NCBI GenBank assembly: GCA_937923945.1
Contig: CALDWC010000077.1
Coordinates: forward strand, 1 to 5,565
Direction of reading: 5' to 3'
DNA length: 5,565 nt
Origin: an uncultured Treponema sp.
Lineage (GTDB): Bacteria > Spirochaetota > Spirochaetia > Treponematales > Treponemataceae
In this document: positions 1 through 5,506 of the stretch, piece by piece
Numbering within the stretch: position 1 is the first letter of the stretch
Layout of the letters: the number at the start of each line of letters is the position of its first letter
Notes under the pieces: model-generated
Databases searched by the model: none
Told to the model about the DNA's origin: nothing
What the model saw: the letters and a program-made list of their open reading frames with translations, nothing else
Position numbers and translations under genes: made by a program

Positions 1-1128
1 CGAAGTTTGAAACTCATTCACCGTCGCGTCAACTTTTTTGAATCGGTATTCGGTTTGTTCTTTTATATTTGCCAGCCGATTTTCCGTGTAGCCGCTTAAC
101 TGCTCGATTTTATCATTCAAGGAGGAAACAAGACCGTTGATCTTGGAGGTAAAATCATTTTCGTTCTTCGCCATCGCTTCATCAAGCGACTTTGTTTTAA
201 CTAAAATTTGGGATTCGGTATCCTCTAAGCGTTTATTAATTCGTGCCAATTTTGTATCAATCGCCGTTTCAACTTCGTTGAAATCGCTTTGCATTTTAGC
301 AACCATTGCCGACGCTTCTTCCTGCCACACACCTTTAAATTGCCGCGAAAGTTCTTTCGTCGCGTTGATATTTTCCTCCAATTCACGACGGTACATGGCA
401 ACGCGATCGGTTGACTGCGTTTTCAAGGTCTCAAACGCTTCACCCTCAAGATCGCTTGCCCGTTTTGCAGCATCTGCCAACGTATTTTTATAAATATCAT
501 TCAGTTTTATTTTGGTTATGTCCAACAATGCGTCCGCATCCTTTTTTGCCGAAGCCAAATCCGCATTAATCGTTTCGAGCTGACTTGAAACTTCGCGAAC
601 AATGTTTTTTTTATGCTGCTCCAAAAGGCGCGTATTTTCTTCTTGAAATGCATTGCGCATACCGGCAATATCTTCCTTTAAGGAATCCAAATCGGTATGC
701 GCTTTTTTCACATTTGTTGAAACCGAATCGACAAACTTCGCTTCATCTTTTATTTGTTTAATATTAACTTCCAACAAATGAGACATATCAACAATTTGCT
801 GAAACTTGGTATTTGCATCCGTCATGCTTTCCGAAAGTTCGGTGATCACCCCGTGCTTTTCCGCAATATCCTGACAAGCCGTTTGATAATTTTGCTGCAA
901 TTCTTCCAGACGTTTTACCGTCGCAATAGACTGCGAAGTCTGGACGCGTAAGTCGTCATTGACCATGCGAAGTTTTTTACTCTGATCTGCATAATATGTT
1001 TCAAATTCGGAACGGCGCGTATCAACATACCGCCTTATTTTTTCGAGTGAACTTTGTTTTTTATCAAATTGCCGCAACCCAAAAATAACGAGTATACAGA
1101 TGGCAAGCGAAATAATACTGTAAACCAT
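1..1128 (-). CDS. Membrane-anchored long coiled-coil protein, SpiroCoCo-like (partial, C-terminus off the left edge)
   Basis: Reading leftward from an ATG at 1128, the frame stays open for 376 codons to the window edge with no stop, so the gene is incomplete at its 3' end. The protein starts MVYSIISLAICILVIFGLRQ, an uncleaved N-terminal membrane anchor (about residues 3-18) followed by basic residues. Everything after about residue 22 is highly charged and helical, rich in Glu, Lys, Gln, Asp, Ser and Ala, with heptad-like hydrophobic spacing and no catalytic motif. This fits the spirochaetal coiled-coil family annotated as SpiroCoCo in Treponema, thought to be structural; the placement rests on architecture and recollection, not a search. 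The start is supported by GGGGGAG at 1135-1141, six bases from the ATG, and by a promoter just upstream. An inner-membrane or periplasmic/cytoplasmic scaffold role is inferred. Other long coiled-coil proteins such as RmuC-like or chemoreceptor-like proteins are less likely because no DNA-binding or signalling domain is visible. Confidence 0.8.
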   Translation of the reverse strand, partial: MVYSIISLAICILVIFGLRQFDKKQSSLEKIRRYVDTRRSEFETYYADQSKKLRMVNDDLRVQTSQSIATVKRLEELQQNYQTACQDIAEKHGVITELSESMTDANTKFQQIVDMSHLLEVNIKQIKDEAKFVDSVSTNVKKAHTDLDSLKEDIAGMRNAFQEENTRLLEQHKKNIVREVSSQLETINADLASAKKDADALLDITKIKLNDIYKNTLADAAKRASDLEGEAFETLKTQSTDRVAMYRRELEENINATKELSRQFKGVWQEEASAMVAKMQSDFNEVETAIDTKLARINKRLEDTESQILVKTKSLDEAMAKNENDFTSKINGLVSSLNDKIEQLSGYTENRLANIKEQTEYRFKKVDATVNEFQTS

Positions 1129-1146
1129 AAACGGCTCCCCCAGTTT

Positions 1147-1175
1147 ATTTTAGCAAAAATAAAAAAATAAAGCAA
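1147..1175 (-). promoter_or_regulatory. Sigma70-type promoter for the coiled-coil gene
   Basis: On the minus strand there is a -35 box TTGCTT (1170-1175), a 17-bp A/T-rich spacer and a -10 box TAAAAT (1147-1152). Transcription would start near 1140, about 12 nt before the ATG at 1128, so the Shine-Dalgarno GGGGGAG (1135-1141) would sit at the very 5' end of the message. The spacing is ideal and both boxes are close to consensus. The rest of the 104-bp divergent spacer shows only a weak plus-strand -10-like TTTAAT at 1202-1207, without a convincing -35, for the rightward gene. Confidence 0.55.
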
Positions 1176-1220
1176 GTAGCGCGTTTTAACGGCGTCAAGC
1201 CTTTAATCAGCGTTTCCTAT

Positions 1221-1226
1221 GGGGGA
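1221..1226 (+). promoter_or_regulatory. Shine-Dalgarno that decides the start of the DivIC-like gene
   Basis: GGGGGA lies six bases before the ATG at 1233. The alternative in-frame ATG at 1278 is preceded by TTATTGTGGTAC, which has no ribosome-binding signal. The divergent coiled-coil gene has nearly the same G-rich sequence at the same spacing, which supports using this as a real site. Confidence 0.55.
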
Positions 1227-1232
1227 TAACTT

Positions 1233-1763
1233 ATGAAAGCTCTCAAGTTTTTCGTTTTTTTGCCGTTATTGTGGTACATGAAAGTTTATTTTAAAATACT
1301 GATTGCCGTTTTCGGTACCGTCCTCTGTTACACGATACTCACCTGCGTATACGGCAAAAAAGGCTTGTTTTCACAAAAGGCAATCAGCGAACAAATTACC
1401 GCGATGAAAGCGCATGTGGCGGAATTGCAGGAAAAAGAAGTGTCGCTTTCCAACAAAGTAGTAAATTTATCCTACGATTACGATACGATAATCACCTACG
1501 CAAATGAACTTGGATATATAAAAGACGGGCAAATGATGATAAAATTGCAGGATATGCAGGAACACAATACGCACGATTTTAATCCGGGACAGTATTTGAC
1601 TTTGCCCGAAATTACTTTTATGTCCGATCGAGTGATTAAAACCATCTCGATTTCGGTCGGAATTGTGATTATTTTAATTGAATTGATTATTGCGTATCGA
1701 AAACAAAACGGTGAAAAAATAAATTATGATTATAGCAGTGAACAAAGCATCCTGTTTCGATAA
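1233..1763 (+). CDS. DivIC/FtsB-like septum formation initiator family protein with an extra C-terminal membrane segment
   Basis: A 176-residue membrane protein. A hydrophobic segment at about residues 18-40 is followed by a predicted coiled coil (about 46-84) and the stretch YANELGYIKDGQMMIKL (89-105). That last stretch matches the 'A..LGyv..gE.v.k.' signature that closes the coiled coil in DivIC/FtsB proteins, bitopic components of the FtsQ/FtsL/FtsB complex that helps activate septal peptidoglycan synthesis. Unusually, a second strong hydrophobic segment (about 134-156) and a short polar tail follow, so both ends could be cytoplasmic with the coiled coil outside. The first 17 residues are also hydrophobic and could be an extension; a start at Met16 (1278) lacks a ribosome-binding site, so 1233 is preferred. 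The gene overlaps the downstream Sua5-family gene by 38 bp and is probably co-transcribed with it. Family assignment is by motif; the division role is inferred. Confidence 0.65.
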   Translation: MKALKFFVFLPLLWYMKVYFKILIAVFGTVLCYTILTCVYGKKGLFSQKAISEQITAMKAHVAELQEKEVSLSNKVVNLSYDYDTIITYANELGYIKDGQMMIKLQDMQEHNTHDFNPGQYLTLPEITFMSDRVIKTISISVGIVIILIELIIAYRKQNGEKINYDYSSEQSILFR

Positions 1764-2274
1764 AACGGTGGATGCATTAAAAAAAGGAAAAGTTCTCATT
1801 TTACCGACGGATACAATTTATGGGTTTTCTGGCATCGTTCCGGACACGGAAGCAAAAATCCTCAAAGTAAAAAACCGCCCGAGCGAAAAAAAAATGATTC
1901 AGCTCATTGCGAAACCGGCGGATATTTACCGGTATACCGACCAAGTTATTCCGAACGCTTTTTTTGATAAATGGCCTGCGGCTTTAACGCTCATTGTAAA
2001 ATCAAAGGATGGCAGCGGAACGACGGCATTCCGTTGTCCGGGATATCAATGGCTACGGGACGTTATCGAAGCGGTTGGAAAACCTCTTTTTTCATCCAGC
2101 GTAAATATTTCGGGTGCTGCAAACCTCAGCACGGTTTCGGAAATTGCCCGTACGTTTGAGCGAAAAGTTTCGTTCATCGTTGATGCGGGAGATTTACCGG
2201 GAGCCGCCTCAACCGTGGTAGATTTAACGCTTGATGAACCGATGATTTTGCGCCGCGGCAGCGTCGCTATTTAG
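1726..2274 (+). CDS. L-threonylcarbamoyladenylate synthase, Sua5/YrdC/YciO family (TsaC-like)
   Basis: This 182-residue cytoplasmic protein spans a complete YrdC-type domain and has TsaC-like length, without the extra C-terminal Sua5 domain. Visible family motifs in order are LPTDTIYG (26-33), the KNRP substrate loop (49-52) with the following EKK, WPAALTLI (83-90), FRCPGY (102-107), SVNISG (125-130, the usual S-A-N-x-S-G), DAGDLPGAASTVVDL (153-167) and LRRG near the end. Family members condense threonine, bicarbonate and ATP into threonylcarbamoyl-AMP, the donor used by TsaD/TsaB/TsaE to make t6A37 in ANN-decoding tRNAs. The ATG at 1726 lies inside the preceding gene; GGTGA at 1710-1714 is a plausible, slightly distant ribosome site, and translational coupling is likely. 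A GTG at 1738 is an alternative start without a better signal. The YciO subfamily, of unclear function, is a less likely alternative. Confidence 0.88.
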   Translation: MIIAVNKASCFDKTVDALKKGKVLILPTDTIYGFSGIVPDTEAKILKVKNRPSEKKMIQLIAKPADIYRYTDQVIPNAFFDKWPAALTLIVKSKDGSGTTAFRCPGYQWLRDVIEAVGKPLFSSSVNISGAANLSTVSEIARTFERKVSFIVDAGDLPGAASTVVDLTLDEPMILRRGSVAI

Positions 2275-3460
2275 TTCTTTCACCGATTGATTCGGAGCGG
2301 ATATAACTGCGATCAAGCGTAATCACCGGATTAAATAACGGTTCCTGCTGCTTGATTGCTTTAACGATTTTTGCGGAAAGTTCCGCATCACTCATTTTAC
2401 AATCGTATGGAACTTCCACATCGAAAATCACGTTGATACCGTGATGCCGGTGAACTACCCGAAAATCGTGAAAACTGAGCGGTATATTCAATGACGCCAA
2501 CGCTTTACCGACTTTTCGGCGCGCTTCATTTAGTTCGGGTTCATCCAAAATAATCGGATCCATGTGCAGCAGCAGCTGGAGATTGAGCTTGGCAATTGCG
2601 TCCGATTCAATTTGATCGATAATATCGTGGCACACAATCATATCACCCGCGGCATCCACTTCCGCATGAGCGGATACAAAACGGCGAGTCGGACCGTAAT
2701 CGTGAATAATAATATCATGGACGCCTTTAATTCCGTCATAACTGAGAATAAAATCCCGCACTTGCTGTACTTCTTCCCGTGTCGGCGCCGCTCCCAACAT
2801 GCGGTCAATCGTATCTTTTAAAATATCGAAGCCGGACTTTATAACAAGGATTGACACAACGACACCGAGATAGCTGTCAACGGAAAATTGAGTTATCCGA
2901 TACAGCGGAATTGAAATTAAAATCACCGACGTTGAAAGAACGTCCGCCCGCGAATCGGCACTCGTTGCTTCCAAAAGCGACGAATGTATTTTTTTTGCAA
3001 TCGTCATATAAAAAACGCTTAAAAATAGTTTTGCGGCAATCGAAAAAATCAGCACGCTAACGGAAGCAATTGTAAAATTCGGTACGCTCGGATTTTTAAT
3101 TTTCAGTATCGACTGATATAAAAGCTGAAAGCCCAACACCACAATGATAATTGCAACCACCGACGAAAAAAGATATTCCGCACGGGCGTGTCCGAACGGA
3201 TGCTCACGGTCAGCAGGCTTTTTGGAAATATGAAAACTCGCAATCGAAATACCGTTTGAAAATGTGTCCGTCAAGTTATTGATTGCATCGGCAATAATCG
3301 AAATCGAGGACGCAAAAACTCCTATTAGAAGCTTTGAACTGAAAAGCAACAGATTGACAAAAAGCCCGAAAAAACTCGCAAAGTTTCCGGCTCGAAAGTT
3401 AAAGTCTTTTGCCGCTTCATCCGGTTTTTGTTTGAGAAAAAGCGAAATAAATTTTTCCAT
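2267..3460 (-). CDS. Cation diffusion facilitator family transporter, probable Mn(2+) efflux
   Basis: A 397-residue inner-membrane metal/proton antiporter of the CDF family. About six membrane segments are seen (roughly 27-49, 52-76, 98-118, 130-152, 174-188, 193-209), then a cytoplasmic ferredoxin-like domain beginning DGIKGVHDIIIHDYG (242-256). The transport site reads N61-x3-D65 in TM2 (NNLTD) and D169-x3-D173 in TM5 (DSRAD). Zn/Fe-type members such as FieF have Asp-x3-Asp and His-x3-Asp; replacement of the TM5 His by Asp with Asn in TM2 is, as I recall, the pattern of manganese exporters such as MntE. HPFGHAR (87-93) between TM2 and TM3 is also typical. At 397 residues it exceeds the usual ~300: a second small domain (about 310-390) contains FHDFRVVHRHHG and ends ITLDRSYI, as in long clostridial-type CDFs. 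It starts 2 nt after the xseB stop, with no strong ribosome site of its own, so it is probably coupled to xseB. Family is firm; the metal is inferred. Confidence 0.92.
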   Translation of the reverse strand: MEKFISLFLKQKPDEAAKDFNFRAGNFASFFGLFVNLLLFSSKLLIGVFASSISIIADAINNLTDTFSNGISIASFHISKKPADREHPFGHARAEYLFSSVVAIIIVVLGFQLLYQSILKIKNPSVPNFTIASVSVLIFSIAAKLFLSVFYMTIAKKIHSSLLEATSADSRADVLSTSVILISIPLYRITQFSVDSYLGVVVSILVIKSGFDILKDTIDRMLGAAPTREEVQQVRDFILSYDGIKGVHDIIIHDYGPTRRFVSAHAEVDAAGDMIVCHDIIDQIESDAIAKLNLQLLLHMDPIILDEPELNEARRKVGKALASLNIPLSFHDFRVVHRHHGINVIFDVEVPYDCKMSDAELSAKIVKAIKQQEPLFNPVITLDRSYIRSESIGERTK

Positions 3461-3462
3461 GA

Positions 3463-3735
3463 TTAAGTCAGATCTTCTTCCGAAAAAAGTTCAAAGGCGG
3501 GTTCTTTTTTTTCCGCTTTTTCGGTTTTTTCCGCATCATCGTCCGCAGCAAGTTCGCCGCCGTTCATGAGAATTTGCACCTTGCCTTCCAGTTTTTCAAT
3601 ATCCTTTTCCAAACTGCCGGCAAGTTTTACGCCTTCTTCAAAAAAAGCAAAAGCCTGTTCAAGCGGGAGATTCGGTTCTTTTATCTTTGTGCTAATTTCT
3701 TCAAGTCTGATCAATCGTTCTTCAAATTTTTTCAT
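3463..3735 (-). CDS. xseB: Exodeoxyribonuclease VII small subunit (XseB)
   Basis: A 90-residue small acidic, helical protein. KKFEERLIRLEEISTKIKE (2-20), LPLEQAFAFFEEGVKLAG (23-40) and the following LEKDIEKLEGKVQ match the compact two-helix XseB fold, including the family's 'LE.I...L....lpLeeal..feeG..L'. XseB binds several copies to XseA to form exonuclease VII, a cytoplasmic nuclease that degrades single-stranded DNA to short oligonucleotides. A tail of about 30 residues (AADDDAEKTEKAEKKEP to SEEDLT) is acidic, probably disordered and longer than in many homologues. The ATG at 3735 is chosen because the homology starts there and a strong promoter lies just upstream; an in-frame GTG at 3798 would put that promoter inside the coding region. 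xseA is not in this window. The CDF gene follows after 2 nt. Confidence 0.88.
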   Translation of the reverse strand: MKKFEERLIRLEEISTKIKEPNLPLEQAFAFFEEGVKLAGSLEKDIEKLEGKVQILMNGGELAADDDAEKTEKAEKKEPAFELFSEEDLT

Positions 3736-3744
3736 AAGTTTATA

Positions 3745-3773
3745 ATTATATCTTGTGAAGAAAAATAAATCAA
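3745..3773 (-). promoter_or_regulatory. Near-consensus sigma70 promoter of the xseB-CDF operon
   Basis: On the minus strand, TTGATT (3768-3773) and a perfect TATAAT (3745-3750) are separated by exactly 17 bp. The predicted transcription start is around 3738, only about three bases before the xseB ATG at 3735. No Shine-Dalgarno sequence is present between the -10 box and the ATG. The message is therefore predicted to be leaderless or nearly so. Confidence 0.75.
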
Positions 3774-3778
3774 TGGGA

Positions 3779-3806
3779 AACCGAAGTGTAAAACTCACAT
3801 CCGGTT
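3779..3806 (-). terminator. Weak candidate terminator hairpin after murD
   Basis: On the minus strand AACCGGA (3800-3806) pairs with TTCGGTT (3779-3785), including one G-T pair. A GTG/CAC pair continues the stem after a single bulged T, leaving a loop of AGTTTTA. It begins 11 bases past the murD stop and is followed by TCCCATTGATTTATTTTT, which is T-rich but not an immediate T tract. It overlaps the -35 side of the xseB promoter region only at its far end, so murD transcription may partly read through into xseB. Confidence 0.3.
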
Positions 3807-3816
3807 TATCCGCTCG

Positions 3817-5262
3817 CTACAAAAATATCTTTTTAACCAGCGCTTTAAATTGATTGCCGCGATCAAACTCATTTTTAAAAAGCCCAAAACTCGCCGCACC
3901 CGGTGAAAGCACCACCGGAATTTTTTTTTGCGGAGTGGAAACGACCAGCCCCGTTGTATAATCTTTTACTTCTAAAAGTAGTTTTTCAAGCGAGTTAAAT
4001 GTACCGAAAAACGGAACTTCGTTTTTTTTCAGCTCGGGAATTAAAAGCTCCGTCGCCGTTCCTTCAAGCAAAAAAATTGCTCCCGCTTTTTTTGCTTCCC
4101 GCGCGAACTGCGCAAACTGCAAGTTTTTATCCGTACCGCCCGCAATTAAAATCGGCGGAGCAAAGCCATCGGCGGAAAAAGCGTTCAACGCGGCAACGGC
4201 GGCTTCGGGAACGGTTGCCGTAGTGTCGTCATAAAAACGGAGCGTTTCGGTTTCATAAAAAAATTCAAGCCGATGTTCCAGCCCCGGATACCGTTTCATC
4301 ACGGCGGGAATCAGTTCCGGATTGACGCCGTACCGATACAGCGCAAACGCCGCATTCAACACATTTTGCTTGAGCGGGAAACTCAGCACTTGCGTATCAC
4401 GCGGCACAAGAAGCGTTTCCTCGTCTCCGTTGTATACTACCCCTTCGCCTTTTTCGGTAAAGTATACTCGCGGCGCTTTTCCAAAGTGAGCGGAACAATC
4501 CGTCAATGCCGTTTTATGAGCCGAATAAAAACCGACCGCCGCTTTTGTTTCTCGCGCAAATTCCGCACCCCAATGCTGATCGGCATTGCATATCGTAAAA
4601 TCGTGTAAATCCTGATTGCGATAAATTACTTTTTTATCGGCAAGATAGGCTTCCATACTACCATACCAGTTTTGATGATCGGCAACAATCGGCGTGATAA
4701 TCGAAATGCAAGGTTTAAAAAATCCGCACCCGCGTAAATCGTTGAGCTGAAAACTCGAAAGCTCCAACACAACCGGCGTCTTTTCGGAAACTTTGTCCCA
4801 AAAGGTGAGCGGACTAACGGTGATGTTTCCGCCCAAAAAAGATCGGTAACCCAACGCAGAAAATCCAAACTGCAGCGCACTCACCGTCGAAGACTTTCCT
4901 TTGCTGCCGGTTACCGCAATAATCGGCGCCTCGGTCAGTTGTAAAAAAATGGAAATATCCGTTTCAATTTTTTTTGCGGCATCAAGAAAGCGATTTCCGT
5001 CCCGTTTTACGCCAGGATTTTTTATCACGAGATCCGCATTTGCAAAATCGGCGATTTCATGCCGCCCCAGCACAAACCGAATATCGGGAAAATCGTTTAA
5101 CGCATCCAGCGAAGCGCGTAAAAAACGCTCATCTTTCATATCGGTAACCGTCACCTCGGCACCGTGCCGTGCAAAAAAAACCGCCGACACCAAACCGCCG
5201 CCATTCAGCCCGAGCCCCATCACGGTTACTTTCATTCCGTTCACATCTGCAATCGAAAACAT
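3817..5262 (-). CDS. murD: UDP-N-acetylmuramoyl-L-alanine--D-glutamate ligase (MurD)
   Basis: A 481-residue cytoplasmic ligase that adds D-glutamate to UDP-MurNAc-L-Ala, using ATP, in peptidoglycan precursor synthesis. The N-terminal UDP-binding Rossmann part contains MKVTVMGLGLNGGG (10-23) and KNPGV (81-85). The central domain has the P-loop VTGSKGKSST (117-126), ELSSFQL (167-173), DH (195-196) and ADKKVIYRNQ, in which K210 aligns with the carbamylated lysine of the family. The C-terminal domain has GLEHRLE (327-333), DDTTAT (345-350), IAGGTDKN (373-380, K379 matching E. coli Lys348) and LSPGAASFGLFKN (452-464). The E. coli DSKAT motif is DTTAT here, so its lysine is replaced by Thr348. The ATG at 5262 is preferred because family members have several residues before the GlGxxG strand; 5235 is possible. 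The open frame reaches 5484, but that would cross a terminator. GGAAG lies only one base before ATG 5262, too close for a normal ribosome site. E. coli MurD is about 438 residues, so this is slightly long. Confidence 0.95.
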   Translation of the reverse strand: MFSIADVNGMKVTVMGLGLNGGGLVSAVFFARHGAEVTVTDMKDERFLRASLDALNDFPDIRFVLGRHEIADFANADLVIKNPGVKRDGNRFLDAAKKIETDISIFLQLTEAPIIAVTGSKGKSSTVSALQFGFSALGYRSFLGGNITVSPLTFWDKVSEKTPVVLELSSFQLNDLRGCGFFKPCISIITPIVADHQNWYGSMEAYLADKKVIYRNQDLHDFTICNADQHWGAEFARETKAAVGFYSAHKTALTDCSAHFGKAPRVYFTEKGEGVVYNGDEETLLVPRDTQVLSFPLKQNVLNAAFALYRYGVNPELIPAVMKRYPGLEHRLEFFYETETLRFYDDTTATVPEAAVAALNAFSADGFAPPILIAGGTDKNLQFAQFAREAKKAGAIFLLEGTATELLIPELKKNEVPFFGTFNSLEKLLLEVKDYTTGLVVSTPQKKIPVVLSPGAASFGLFKNEFDRGNQFKALVKKIFL

Positions 5263-5268
5263 ACTTCC

Positions 5269-5329
5269 AGTGTACGCCTTTTTGTTTTTTTTGCAATCGT
5301 TTTTGCAATGTGTATCGCTCATTTTTATA
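5269..5329 (-). promoter_or_regulatory. Candidate promoter elements upstream of murD
   Basis: Between the terminator at 5358-5384 and the murD start, the minus strand offers two weak options. One is a -10-like TATAAA at 5324-5329 without a good -35 at normal spacing, which would give a leader of about 50 nt. The other is TTGCAA, a 16-bp spacer and TACACT (5269-5274), which would start transcription at about the A of the ATG at 5262. The region has several A-tracts on this strand. Because a terminator separates murD from sequence to the right, a promoter is expected here, but which element is used cannot be told. Confidence 0.3.
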
Positions 5330-5349
5330 CACCGAAAGTTTTTTGTATA

Positions 5350-5393
5350 AAACAAAATCGGGTGCCTCCGTAAGCGGCACCCGACCTTTTTTT
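5350..5393. terminator. Bidirectional rho-independent terminator
   Basis: A perfect 9-bp G/C-rich stem, TCGGGTGCC (5358-5366) with GGCACCCGA (5376-5384), closes a 9-nt loop. On the plus strand the stem is followed after CC by seven Ts (5387-5393). On the minus strand it is followed at once by TTTTGTTTTAT (5357 leftward), so it can act in both directions. It most plausibly ends a leftward transcript entering from the right edge and insulates murD from it. Confidence 0.75.
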
Positions 5394-5429
5394 CGCGATG
5401 AGTTTTATCCGTACATTGCTTTATCGTTG

Positions 5430-5455
5430 GGCACAATTTTTTGAAAAATTGTGCC
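5430..5455. repeat. Perfect inverted repeat, 11-bp stem with 4-nt loop
   Basis: GGCACAATTTT (5430-5440) and AAAATTGTGCC (5445-5455) are exact reverse complements around a TTGA loop. Neither strand has a T tract directly after the stem, so it is not a typical intrinsic terminator. It lies between the bidirectional terminator and the possible gene end at the right edge. It could be a second hairpin in a 3' untranslated region, a dispersed palindromic repeat, or an operator; the sequence alone does not decide. Confidence 0.7.
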
Positions 5456-5506
5456 GTTCTTCTTCGCTCGATACCATTACGCACATTGCACTTAGGGAGG
5501 CACTGA

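Noticed and set aside
137..493. Plus-strand open frame of 118 codons rich in Ser, Leu and Phe
   Set aside because: It is the antisense shadow of the coiled-coil gene, which has a better start, ribosome site and promoter; the composition is what antisense of Glu/Lys/Ser codons gives.
3736..3798. GTG-started 21-residue extension of XseB
   Set aside because: It would contain the TTGATT/TATAAT promoter within the coding region, and XseB similarity begins at the ATG at 3735.
4626..4880. Minus-strand 84-codon frame inside murD
   Set aside because: It is an alternative-frame shadow of the MurD central domain, which carries the P-loop and ELSSFQL in the main frame.
4901..5350. Plus-strand open frame of 149 codons opposite the 5' end of murD
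   Set aside because: It is entirely antisense to well-conserved MurD motifs, with no ribosome site and no recognisable domain.
5263..5484. N-terminal extension of MurD to an ATG at 5484
   Set aside because: The added 74 residues are basic and Cys-rich without similarity to MurD, and the extension would cross the terminator hairpin at 5358-5384.
5305..5490. Repeated GCAATGT words (5305, and inverted at about 5412 and 5484), considered as a binding-site array
   Set aside because: Only 7 bases are shared, spacing and orientation are irregular, and short AT-rich words recur easily by chance.
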